DNA of 64,000 bases from Corydoras sp. C115 (taxonomy: Eukaryota > Chordata > Actinopteri > Siluriformes > Callichthyidae). The stretch spans positions 161,001 to 225,000 of the forward strand of contig JAFMOC010000449.1 of the NCBI GenBank assembly GCA_019802505.1. Direction: 5' to 3'. This document shows positions 55,094-64,000 of this stretch, one piece after another. Below the pieces are notes generated by a model. The model was not told where the DNA came from. It searched no databases and saw nothing but the letters and a program-made list of their open reading frames with translations. A program made the translations under genes and the position numbers. Position 1 is the first letter of the stretch. Each line of letters starts with the position of its first letter.

Positions 55094-56630
55094 AGGGTCT
55101 TCGTTAAAAGCCCTTTAATGGACCTCAAACACAGCCAGATGGTTTATTGACTCCGTATGAAGGATCTCATGGACATCACACTTGACACATATGTTTACAG
55201 GACAACGGAACGTCCGTTATAGATCGGGCCAAGGAACCCAAAGCCATGTTCTGGACAATATAAAGGAATGTATGGATTATTAAGGACGTCCAAGGACGTC
55301 CCGCCAAGCAACTCGGTAGCATGGAGTGTACAGGCTGTTACTATGTGAATATTTCTATAGAATTCTTTTTATAGTCTATGCAAGTCCTCACTACCACAAC
55401 GAGCTGTGATTATTAGTCCCGCCTACTTCCCAACGACTGTACGAACTCGCGCGCGCGTTACTATTGTACGAAGTATCTTATTTAACCAACGTTCCCTCAC
55501 ACCAATGACCACGTCCACTCTGACCAAAGAGCTCCCAAATCTGCGTTAGAACGTCTTAGGACGAGCACTTTTTCTTTCCCGGAGACTGTGGGAGGAAACC
55601 GGAGAACCCGGAGGAAACCCATGCAGACACAGTGAGAACATGGAAACTCCATCCAGATTGAGATTCGAACCGGGAGTCCAATGGACCACGTTCATTCTGT
55701 CCAAAGAGCTCCCAAGTCTGCGTTAGAACGTCTTAGGACGAGCACTTTTTCTTTCCCGGAGACTGTGGGAGGAACCCGGAGGAAACCCATGCAGACACAG
55801 GGAGAAGATGGAAACTCCATCCTGATTGAGATTCGAACTGGGAATCCAATGGACCATGTCCATTCTGTCCAAAGAGCTCCCAAGTCTGTGTTAGAACGTC
55901 TTGGGACGAGCACTCTTTCTTTATCGGAGACTGTGGGAGGAAACCCACGCAGACACAGGGAGAACATGGAAACCGGGAGTCCAATGGACCACGTCCATTC
56001 TGTCCAAAGAGCTCCCAAGTCTGCGTTAGAACGTCTTGGGACGAGCACTCTTTCTTTATCGGAGACTGTGGGAGGAAACCGGAGAACCCGGAGGAAACCC
56101 ACGCAGACACAGGGAGAACATGGAAACCGGGAGTCCAATGGACCACGTCCATTCTGTCCAAAGAGCTTCTTTGGGACGAGTCTTGGGACGAGCACTTTTT
56201 CTTTCCTGGAGATTTGCACACGCCCGGTTCCTCTTTCGAACCCATCCGAACGTAACGGTGTAATGATGTCTGTGATGTCACGTTCCGCGCTCCGGTCATT
56301 TCAAAAGTGCGTCTTCGGAGTAATTGGACAATAACGAGTTAACGAGTTAATGAGTTAACAGTTAATGAGTTAATAGCGAGCGTCCCCTTCCAAATTCTAT
56401 CCGGATGGAGTTTTAAGGGTTTCTCTGATTACTGCCCTTCACCTTGAATAGCGAAAGAAGCTAAATGCCCCGAGGTGACGAGAAAGCCGACTCGGCGTGA
56501 CTCTGCTGCTGAAGGACAAACCACGGAACGCTGAATTAGAGTAGGTTCTTGTTTATGTTCCATTTCGTTACACGTGTAATAGAACATTCAGATCTCTATT
56601 TTAATTAAATAAATGTTATTAATGCTGAAG
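55094..56630 (+). other. pgcka1: probable pgcka1 3' UTR
   Basis: No coding sequence follows the stop. The first canonical AATAAA on this strand is at 56608-56613; AATATA at 55257 is a weak earlier alternative. If the distal site is used, the transcript includes the tandem repeat at 55503-56220. Confidence 0.4.
55503..56220 (+). repeat. composite tandem repeat carrying a V-SINE core, five units
   Basis: Units start near 55503, 55679, 55848, 55982 and 56137 (CAATGGACCACGTCCATTCTG). Each has unique sequence (CAAAGAGCTCCCAAGTC, GAACGTCTTGGGACGAGC) joined to a V-SINE segment (GACTGTGGGAGGAAACC to GAGATTCGAACCGGGA). Units are about 175, 169, 134, 155 and 84 bp, with different SINE deletions. Confidence 0.93.
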
Positions 56631-56660
56631 CATCGTCTGCCTCGGTGGAGGTCATCTATT
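56221..56660. other. intergenic or 3' UTR, no feature seen
   Basis: Unique sequence with a short AGTTAATG/ACGAGTTA direct repeat at 56334-56380. Confidence 0.45.
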
Positions 56661-56719
56661 ACACACAGGAATTAGTCCTCCACATATACACACATATAAT
56701 CAGTGGTCAGGGTGTTGGG

Positions 56720-57014
56720 TTCTCCATGCCCATCCAGGGGGAACGTTTCGGGCGCTGGGCAGATACACTCAGGACAGGACGCCAATCTATCTCTGGGCAC
56801 ACACTCACTCATACAGACAAACTCTATATGGGGCAATTTGGAGAACTCAATTGACTTGATCCATGTTTTTGGACTGTGGGAGGAAACCGGAGAACCCGGA
56901 GGAAACCCACGCGGACACGGGGAGAACATGGAAACTCCACCCAGATTGGGATTCGAACCTGAATCCCTAGCGCTGAGAGGAGAACATGCTAACCACTAAG
57001 CTACCGTGCCGCCC
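56720..57014 (-). mobile_element. V-SINE copy, extreme tail missing
   Basis: Reversed copy from TCTCCATGCCCATCC to CTAAGCTACCGTGCCGCCC. It is flanked by direct repeats of CACACAGGAATTAGTCCTCC plus CAGTGGTCAGGGTGTTGGG (56663-56719 and 57014-57062). Confidence 0.9.
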
Positions 57015-57040
57015 ACACAGGAATTAGTCCTCCACATATA

Positions 57041-57222
57041 CTCAGTGGTCAGGGTGTTGGGCTATCAATCTGAAGGTTGGGGGTTCAAATCCCAGGTCCA
57101 CTGAAGTTACCAATGTGGGTCCTTGAGCAAGACCCTTAACCCTCATTGCTCCAGGGATGTTGTGATGAACCCTGTGCTCACCTTGTAAGTCACTTTGGAT
57201 AAAAGCGTCCAATAAATGACCA
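57041..57222 (+). mobile_element. L2-tailed SINE copy
   Basis: CTCAGTGGTCAGGGTG head, GGTTCAAATCCC B box, tail GTCACTTTGGATAAAAGC. Same family as 3656-3836. Confidence 0.85.
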
Positions 57223-57529
57223 TTCATTCATTATCTTCTGCTTTATCCTCTATTAGGGTCGCGGTGGGGTTCCCCATACCCATCCAGGGGAGAACGTTTC
57301 GGGTGCTGGGCAGATACACCCAGGACAGGGCGCCAATCCATATTTAGGCATACTCACCCACACAAACACACTCTATATGGGGCAATTTAGAGCATTCAAT
57401 ATACATGGACTGTGGGAGGAAACCAGAGAACCCGAAGGAAACCCACGTTGACACGGGGAGAACATGGAAACTCCACCCAGATTGGCATTTGAACCGGGAA
57501 TCCCTAGTGCTGAGAGGAAGAACATGCTG
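57222..57529 (-). mobile_element. V-SINE copy, head truncated
   Basis: Reversed copy from CATTCATTCATTATC to GAGAGGAAGAACATGCTG, with CCATATTTAGGCATACTC in place of the usual segment. Confidence 0.9.
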
Positions 57530-57570
57530 CCCCTCATTGTTGAATTATTTTAAATATAATTGTTTCAGAA

Positions 57571-57898
57571 TGGGTGGTTTAGTGTTGGCATGTTCTCCTC
57601 TCAGCGCTAGGGATTCCCGGTTCGAATTCCAATCTGGGTGGAGTTTCCATGTTCTCCCCGTGTCCACGTGGGTTTCTTCCGGGTTCTCAGATTTCCTCCC
57701 ACAGTCCAAAAACATGGATCAAGGTCAATTGAATTCTCCAAATTGCCCCATATAGAGTGTGTCTGTGAGCCCAGCGATAGATTGGTGTCCTGTCCTGGGT
57801 GTATCTGCCCAGCGCCCGAAACGTTCTCCCCTGAATGGGCATGGGGAACCCCCCCACGACCCTAATAGAGGATAAAGCGGAAGATAATGGATGAATGA
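57571..57898 (+). mobile_element. V-SINE copy in the spacer of the inverted duplication
   Basis: Head GGGTGGTTTAGTGTTGGC, B box GGTTCGAATTCC; full length to GATAATGGATGAATGAA. Confidence 0.9.
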
Positions 57899-57907
57899 AC
57901 GTTTCAG

Positions 57908-58231
57908 TACGGTGGCTTAGTGGTTAGCATGTTCTCCTCTCAGCGCTAGGGATTCCCGGTTCGAATGCCAATCTGGGTGGAGTTTCCATGTTCTCCCCGT
58001 GTCAACGTGGGTTTCCTTCGGGTTCTCTGGTTTCCTCCCACAGTCCATGTATATTGAATGCTCTAAATTGCCCCATATAGAGTGTGTTTGTGTGGGTGAG
58101 TATGCCTAAATATGGATTGGCGCCCTGTCCTGGGTGTATCTGCCCAGCACCCGAAACGTTCTCCCCTGGATGGGTATGGGGAACCCCACCGCGACCCTAA
58201 TAGAGGATAAAGCAGAAGATAATGAATGAAT
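57908..58231 (+). mobile_element. V-SINE copy, right arm
   Basis: A box TGGCTTAGTGG. Mirror of 57222-57529, but here the head is kept. Confidence 0.92.
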
Positions 58232-58743
58232 GGTCATTTATTGGACGCTTTTATCCAAAGCGACTTACAAGGTGAGCACAGGGTTCATCACAACATCCCT
58301 GGAGCAATGAGGGTTAAGGGTCTTGCTCAAGGACCCACATTGGTAACTTCAGTGGACCTGGGATTTGAACCCCCAACCTTCAGATTGATAGCCCAACACC
58401 CTAACCACTGAGTATATGTGGAGGACTAATTCCTGTGTGGGCGGCACGGTAGCTTAGTGGTTAGCATGTTCTCCTCTCAGCGCTAGGGATTCAGGTTCGA
58501 ATCCCAATCTGGGTGGAGTTTCCATGTTCTCCCCGTGTCCGCGTGGGTTTCCTCCGGGTTCTCCGGTTTCCTCCCACAGTCCAAAAACATGGATCAAGTC
58601 AATTGAGTTCTCCAAATTGCCCCATATAGAGTGTGTTTGTGTGAGTGAGTGTGTGTCCAGTGATAGATTGGCGTCCTGTGCTGAGTGTATCTGCCCAGCG
58701 CCCGAGACGTTCTCCCCTGGATGGGCATGGAGAACCCCCCCCG
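57924..58743. repeat. right arm of the large inverted duplication
   Basis: Mirror of 56716-57530. Includes a plus V-SINE, the minus L2-tailed SINE and another plus V-SINE (58439-58751). Confidence 0.92.
58231..58415 (-). mobile_element. L2-tailed SINE copy, right arm
   Basis: Inverted mirror of 57041-57222, with only a few substitutions (for example GTCGC for GTCAC). Confidence 0.87.
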
Positions 58744-58751
58744 CGACCCTG
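58439..58751 (+). mobile_element. V-SINE copy, tail missing
   Basis: Head GGCGGCACGGTAGCTTAGTGG, B box AGGTTCGAATCCC; ends at GCGACCCTGTTG. Confidence 0.92.
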
Positions 58752-59117
58752 TTGTTAGATGGATGTGTTTCATCAGCATTAGTGTATAGTTTGTAAGGTG
58801 TGACGTGGGGTGTCAGGATTGTGTAAACACATCAGACGGCAAGATAGCAACTGTTTAAACACTGTGTGTACTCACTGACCACATCATGGGACACGCCTCA
58901 CCAAAGTACAGTGCAAAGCTCCCAAAGTACAGTTTACAGGATCTCGGTTCTCTGGTCTGTTTATTTTAGAAGGTCGCTGTTGGGTGTTTCCAAGCAGCTC
59001 AGCGGTAAGTGGACGGTTGGTGGCGTGAAACCCGAGGCTATGAGCTCACAGGTTAAAGGTTCATGTCTGACCCTGCACTCTGAAACAACGATTCAAATAA
59101 GAATCAGCATAACACGA
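58752..59117. other. intergenic sequence with a weak tRNA-like stretch
   Basis: Unique sequence. Around 58993-59070, AGCAGCTCAGCGGTAAG and GGTTAAAGGTTCATGTC are loosely tRNA-like and may be an old SINE head. Confidence 0.35.
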
Positions 59118-59374
59118 TCAGGGGAGAACGTCTTGGGCGCTGGGCAGATAGACCCAGGACAGGACGCCAATCTATCACTGGACACACACTCACTCACACA
59201 GACACACTCTATATGGGGCAATTTGGAGAACTCAATTGACTTGATCCATGTTTTTGGACTGTGGGAGGAAACAGGAGAACCCGGAGGAAACCCACACGAA
59301 CACGGGGAGAACATGGAAACTCCACCCAGCATTGAGAGGAGAACATGCTAAACACTAAGCCACCGTGCCGCCCT
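59118..59374 (-). mobile_element. V-SINE copy, tail and B box missing
   Basis: Reversed copy from CAGGGGAGAACGTCTTGG to CTAAGCCACCGTGCCGCCC, with the B-box segment deleted near 59329. Confidence 0.88.
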
Positions 59375-59378
59375 CAAA

Positions 59379-59727
59379 ATCCATTATCTTCCGCTTTATC
59401 CTCTACTAGGGTCTTGGGGGGGGGGGGGGGTTCCCCATGCCCATCCAGGGTAGAACGTTTCGGGCGCTGGGCAGATACACCCAGGACAGGACACCAATCT
59501 ATCACTGGACACACACTCACTCACACAGACACACTCTATATGGGGCAATTTGGAGAACTCAATTGACTTGATCCATGTTTTTGGACTGTGGGAGGAAACC
59601 AGAGAACCCGGAGGAAACCCACGTGGACACGGGGAGAACATGGAAACGCCACCCAGATTGGGATTCGAACCGGGAATCCCTAGTGCTGAGAGGAGAACAT
59701 GCTAAACCACTAAGCCACCGTGCCACC
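59379..59727 (-). mobile_element. V-SINE copy, full length
   Basis: Reversed element from ATCCATTATCTTCCGC, with a G-run, to CTAAGCCACCGTGCCACC. Confidence 0.92.
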
Positions 59728-59836
59728 ACTGTTTATATGAATCTGTGTTGTATGATTTAAAAATAATATATTGTACAATACAATATCATACGGCTCAGCC
59801 AATCAGATTTAAGGCCCGGATCTAAACACCCAGTGC

Positions 59837-59837
<1 letters not shown>

Positions 59838-59904
<67 letters not shown>

Positions 59905-59934
59905 GATGATGATGATGAAGATGATGATGATGAA
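59838..59934. repeat. (ATG)n trinucleotide repeat
   Basis: About 32 units with a few GAAGATG interruptions. Confidence 0.95.
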
Positions 59935-60235
59935 GGGGACAAATTATAACATGGAGCTATTTTTGCCCGTGAGGTAGAGTAGCTGCACCCCTCCCCCCCC
60001 CCCCCCATAATAAGTGTCTCTAACAGATCCATGGAGGAAAGAGTTAATAATTCACAGCTCCCAAAATACCTCCACCTTCTAATCGGTCCGGGGCAGTTAA
60101 ACATTCATGAAGTCCACATGTAGCGGCCGCACGCTCAGACGGGTTCCTGTGAAGCGACGGGACGTTCCGGCTGCGCGCTGAAAGAACCTGGTTTGGCGTC
60201 ATGTTCACGAGCGTACACGCACACACGCCATCCAC
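59935..60235. other. unique block between two simple repeats
   Basis: Contains a C-run near 59993 and a CpG-rich stretch (60120-60240); no gene recognised. Confidence 0.4.
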
Positions 60236-60571
60236 CGAGCGAGAGAGAGAGCGAGAGAGAGAGAGAAAGAGAGAGAGAGGGAAAGAGAGAGAGAGGAACC
60301 CAAACAAGAACCACAAAGAAAGAGTGAGAGAGAGAGAGACAGAGAGAGAGACAGAGAGAGGAACCCAAACAAGAACCACAAAGAAAGAGTGAGAGAGAGA
60401 GAGACAGAGAGAGAGACAGAGAGAGGAACCCAAACAAGAACCACAAAGAGAGAGAGAGAGAGAGAGAGAGAGGAACCCAAACAAGAACCACAAAAAGAGA
60501 GAGAGAAAGAGAGCAAGCGAGAGAGAGAGTGAGATAGAGAGAGAGAAAGATTGGAACCCAAACAAGAACCA

Positions 60572-60611
<40 letters not shown>

Positions 60612-60721
60612 CCCAAACAAGAACCACAAAAGAGAGAGAGAGAGAGAGAGAGAGAGGGGAACCCGAACAAGAACCACAAAAAGAGAGAGAGAAAGAGAGA
60701 GAGGAACCCAAACAAGAACCA

Positions 60722-60761
<40 letters not shown>

Positions 60762-61110
60762 AACCCGAACAAGAACCACAAAAAGAGAGAGAGAAAGAGA
60801 GCAAGCGAGAGAGAGAGTGAGATAGAGAGAGAGAAAGATTGGAACCCAAACAAGAACCACACAGACAGAGAGAGAGAGAGAGAGAGAGAGAGGAACCCAA
60901 ACAAGAACCACAAAGAGAGAGAGAGAGAGAGAGAGGAACCCAAACAAGAACCACAAAGAGAGAGAGAGAGAGAGGAACCCAAACAAGAACCACAAAGAGA
61001 GAGAGAGAGAGGAACACAAACAAGAACCACAAAGAGAGAAAGAGAGAGAGAGGAACCCAAACAAGAACCACAAAGAGAAAGAGAGAGAGAGAGAGAGAGG
61101 AACCCAAGGT
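60236..61110 (+). repeat. GA microsatellite with interspersed 19-mer minisatellite
   Basis: The 19-mer AACCCAAACAAGAACCACA (variants AACCCGAAC, AACACAAAC) occurs about 15 times, separated by GAGAGA runs of varying length. Two blocks (around 60490-60560 and 60790-60840) share GAAAGAGAGCAAGCGAGAG and TTGGAACCC, so larger duplications also occurred. Very long open frames on the minus strand (60044-61281) reflect the repeat. Confidence 0.95.
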
Positions 61111-61138
61111 GGTGGTGGTGGTGGGGGTGGGGTCCAAA

Positions 61139-61292
61139 AACAGTCCAAAAACATGGATCAAGGTCAATTGAGTTCTCCAAATTGCCCCATATAGAGTGTG
61201 TCTGTGTGTGTGAGTGTGTGCCCAGTGATGGACTGGCGCCCTGTCCTGAGTGTCCCGAAACGTTCTCCCCTGGATGGGCATGTGGAACCCAT
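61139..61292 (+). mobile_element. V-SINE copy, both ends missing
   Basis: Core from CAGTCCAAAAACATGG to CCTGGATGGGCATGTGG. Confidence 0.88.
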
Positions 61293-62059
61293 CATAACCA
61301 TAATGGTTGGTATTAAACCTGTAATCGTCTCATTCCTGCAGCTGGACGATGGGGGCGCTCCGTCGGTGGCGAAACAGAACGTTAACAAAAGCGTAACAGA
61401 ATCAGAACGGCGATATGTTCAAAATAGTTTATTAGACTTCCAATATTGCATTCCTTTTCAGAAGTTTTGGTTAAAAGCTTTGTTCTTAAATACAGACAGA
61501 ACTCCAATCCGCTTGAAATAACGACTCGGGAACGTTCCGTCCAAAAGAGGGACGACGGACACTGGGGCAATCGATTCCCGACGCTTTTTAAAACCACACC
61601 CTGTAAGCCCAGCGACGTTTTCCTACGACGTTTTAGCGTTGCATATTAAAAACCCACCTTCTGGATGAACGCTTCTGTACTACAGGAACGCACTTCAACC
61701 TTTAAATAGAACATCAGGATAAAGAACATGGACGTTCCGAGCTCAGGGTCATCTGCCGGAAGAACGAGAACGTTTTTAAGACATTTATGCTTAAATATTT
61801 CAACAAAAGTGCACTTAATTCCATCATACCTGCGTTTCCGTGTGCATATTTATACAATACACTGTATTAATTATTTCATTTCTTTATTTTTCCTTAGCGT
61901 CGGTCTTCTTGTTCTTGCCTGTAGCTCATATAAGGCCACGGTTCCTTCGCGAGTGACGGATTCTTAAACGCTGGTTAATAAGTTATGACGGCCGGGCGAT
62001 TATTAAGTGATGTGTGGACAAACAGGTGTATTTATTCGGTGGTTATTACTGATCTAGAA
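61293..62059. other. unique block, possible 3' end of a minus-strand gene
   Basis: Repeat-free. A minus-strand AATAAA lies near 61429-61434 and would suit a gene read leftwards from the right end. No coding stretch recognised. Confidence 0.3.
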
Positions 62060-62806
62060 CGTCTAATTTGGGACTCGGTCAGAAAGTGTGGACATGTACG
62101 AGCGGCGGCGGGTGGGCGGGCGGGCGGTGACGACGATATGCTATATAGAACTCACCCGGCATGTTGGCGACCCTTTAACGATATTGGTTTATATGGCTTT
62201 TCCCGAAAGCGTATAGGGGGCGATATAGAGCACACGCGGGAGGTTACTTTTGGCACTCGATCAGAAAGTGTGGACATGTACGAGCGGCGGCGGGTGGGCG
62301 GGCGGGCGGGCGGTGACGACGATATGCTATATAGAACTCACCCGGCATGTTGGCGACCCTTTAACGATATTGGTTTATATGGCTTTTCCCGAAAGCGTAT
62401 AGGGGGCGATATAGAGCACACGCGGGAGGTTACTTTTGGCACTCGATCAGAAAGTGTGGACATGTACGAGCGGCGGCGGGTGGGCGGGCGGGCGGGCGGT
62501 GACGACGATATGCTATATAGAACTCACCCGGCATGTTGGCGACCCTTTAACGATATTGGTTTATATGGCTTTTCCCGAAAGCATATAGGGGGCGATATAG
62601 AGCACACACGGGAGGTTATTTTTGGCACTCGATCAGAAAGTGTGGACATGTACGAGCGGCGGCGGGCGGGCGGGCGGTGACGACGATATGCTATATAGAA
62701 CTCACCCGGCATGTTGGCGACCCTTTAACGATATTGGTTTATATGGCTTTTCCCGAAAGCGTATAGGGGGCGATATAGAGCACACGCGGGAGGTTATTTT
62801 TGGCAC
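62060..62806 (+). repeat. satellite of four units, period 182-186 bp
   Basis: AGAAAGTGTGGACATGTACG (in the first unit GGTCAGAAAGTGTGGACATG) begins at 62081, 62263, 62449 and 62635. Units contain CGGCGGCGGG, a (GGGC)n run of 2-4 copies, GACGACGATATGCTATATAG, CATGTTGGCGACCC and GGGGGCGATATAGAGCACAC. Units are nearly identical. GGGC copy number explains the 182 versus 186 difference and shifts the frame, so the 231-codon open frame is not a gene. Confidence 0.95.
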
Positions 62807-63478
62807 ACTTATTAATTAAGCAGACTACACAGAGTATTAGATGAGAGGTGATTGGTTATAGGTTACACGTTGCAAGGCAGAATTCGGCAGAGACGGCGCG
62901 TTTAGCTACCAGCCAGGTAGCTATAGTGAGTTAAGGGGGGGACGCTTTATGTGCGTATGTGCTTTGTGGAAGTTCCGCGAGTATGTCCTGCGGTTGTTTT
63001 TAAGCTAGAACTAACCTAGCAAAGACTAAAGTGACCTTCTGCAGGGTGGGAGTGGTTTAAGTGCATGTTAGATTAACCATCGGCACGCCTTTGGTCGTCG
63101 AAAAGCAAGCCAATGACGCGGTGTGCTTGCGAAAGAAGGGATAGGCCCCGGGCCGATCGATGTACTGCAGTGACGTGCCACCTGGTTCTCCGTCTCCGGT
63201 TAGGCAAACACATGTTCCAGCAGCAGGGAGGTGGAGCCTCAGCCCACAGTTCAAACTGTTTATGTTGGCTCGGCTCGGCTCGTTCCGGAGCGCTCACCTC
63301 CACCTCACCTCGGAGTCTTGCATAGGTGGGGGGTGGGGGGGTGGGGGGGGAGTTGGGGGGGTGGGGGTACTTTCCCGAAATCCATCAAGTCTCTCCTGTT
63401 CCGCTTTAATTAGGTTTAAAAAAATATTTAAAATGGGAAATCTGTCCGGGTTGGAACGGGCTGCGGCCTTTTAGTCCA
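62807..63478. other. CpG-containing unique block with G-runs
   Basis: No repeats until the G-runs at 63327-63368 (GTGGGGGG type). May be 3' UTR of a minus-strand gene if the exon at 63479-63499 is real. Confidence 0.35.
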
Positions 63479-63499
63479 TCACTTGTCGTCGGCGTCGTC
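63479..63499 (-). CDS. possible last coding exon of the next gene, acidic tail
   Basis: On the minus strand, CGTTCCTTGTTTTTCTCCGCAG is a strong acceptor (AG at 63501-63500). It is followed at once by GACGACGCCGACGACAAG and TGA: in phase 0, DDADDK then stop. No gene can be named from six residues, and another phase would stay open further. Human synteny would suggest RELL1 or a neighbour on this strand, but the ending does not match RELL1 as I recall it. Confidence 0.25.
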   Translation of the reverse strand, partial: DDADDK

Positions 63500-63632
63500 C
63501 TGCGGAGAAAAACAAGGAACGTTGGATGTGAGACGGACGGCATGGTGTGGGTTCTAAAGACGCACCAGACACGTCTGAATATGTGGCAACCATCGACATC
63601 AATGACATGAAACAGCTTCATCACATCTCTTG

Positions 63633-63979
63633 TATCCATCCATCCATTATCTTCAGCTTTATCCTCTACTAGGGTCGTAGGGAGGGGGGGGGGGTTCCTC
63701 ATGCCCATCCAGGGGAGAACGTTTCGGGCGCTGGGCAGATACACCCAGGATCAGGACACCAATCTATCACTGGGCACACACTCACACAGACACACTCTAT
63801 ATGGGGCAATTTGGAGAACTCAATTGACTTGATCCATGGTTTTTGGACTGTGGGAGGAAACCGGAGAACCCGGAGGAAACCCACGCGGACACGGGGAGAA
63901 CATGGAAACTCCACCCAGATTGGGATTCGAACCTGAATCCCTAGCGCTGAGAGGAGAACATGCTAATCACTAAACCACC
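63633..63979 (-). mobile_element. V-SINE copy, full length
   Basis: Reversed element from CATCCATCCATCCATTATC to CTAATCACTAAACCACC, with CGAACCTGAATCC as in the 57-58 kb copies. ATCCATCCAT at the window end is probably the tail of another copy. Confidence 0.92.
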
Positions 63980-64000
63980 TATGTGCTGATATCCATCCAT

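Larger units (their letters stand above)
56716..57530. repeat. left arm of a large inverted duplication
   Basis: The arm contains a minus V-SINE (56720-57014), a plus L2-tailed SINE (57041-57222) and a minus V-SINE (57222-57529). Positions pair with 57924-58743 with almost no indels in the inner 500 bp (coordinate sums constant at 115453). Shared private variants are CGAACCTGAATCC, TTCTCCATGCCC, GATACACTCAG and CATATTTAGGCATACTCACC. Confidence 0.92.

Noticed and set aside
54467..55128. Antisense frames across pgcka1 exon 3
   Set aside because: Shadows of a GC-rich coding exon; no family similarity, and the sense strand has the C4orf19 hallmark ending.
60044..61281. Three overlapping minus-strand open frames of 339-378 codons
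   Set aside because: They are translations of the GA/19-mer repeat read as CT; all three frames are open, which indicates low complexity and not coding.
61985..62680. 231-codon frame with a repeated protein motif
   Set aside because: It is the satellite translated. The first unit is in a different frame from the next because GGGC copy number differs, so there is no conserved protein repeat.

Overview
The window reads as intronic and intergenic DNA from a ray-finned fish. Two genes recognisable from vertebrate protein families lie on the plus strand. They are embedded in a very dense population of one tRNA-derived SINE of the V-SINE (DANA/HE1-like) type, together with hAT-like and L2-type fragments and long AT, CT/GA and GT microsatellites. 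There are no bacterial or phage features. The species cannot be fixed from the sequence.

Gene 1 is nwd2 (NACHT and WD-repeat domain protein 2). Four plus-strand exons are visible at 1693-1896, 5293-5443, 8407-8996 and 9369-13274. Their splice phases match exactly and give 1616 residues to a stop; about the first 120-130 residues lie upstream of the window. A long 3' UTR probably follows, to an AATAAA at 16742. It contains a hAT-like element (13511-14828) that itself holds a V-SINE.

Gene 2 is pgcka1 (the C4orf19 orthologue). It has a probable 5' UTR exon ending at 26048, a tiny start exon at 46228-46280 encoding an acylation-type N terminus (MGCRCC), and a main exon at 54532-55093. The order nwd2 then pgcka1, both on the same strand, matches human 4p14 as I recall it.

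Between and after the genes (about 17-46 kb, 46-54 kb and 56-64 kb) I count roughly 80-90 V-SINE copies or fragments in both orientations. Many are not simple insertions: there are tandem SINE arrays with shared linkers, a head-less SINE-derived array inside a 1437-bp-offset duplication, a triplicated chimera of two SINE families, an inverted duplication with arms of about 0.8 kb, and a tandem repeat carrying a SINE core after pgcka1. Non-SINE tandem arrays include an AT-rich array (31.7-32.7 kb), a 182-186 bp satellite (62.06-62.81 kb), a G-run minisatellite (15.6-15.95 kb) and a GA/AACCCAAACAAGAACCACA minisatellite (60.2-61.1 kb).

Several repeat-free stretches (about 6.5-7.1, 41.6-42.0, 47.7-48.1, 50.0-50.5, 52.0-52.3 and 53.05-53.4 kb) look unlike their surroundings and are candidate conserved non-coding elements. 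At the right end, a short minus-strand acceptor plus stop (63479-63499) may be the last exon of the next gene. No unknown multi-gene system is visible; the novelty here is repeat architecture.
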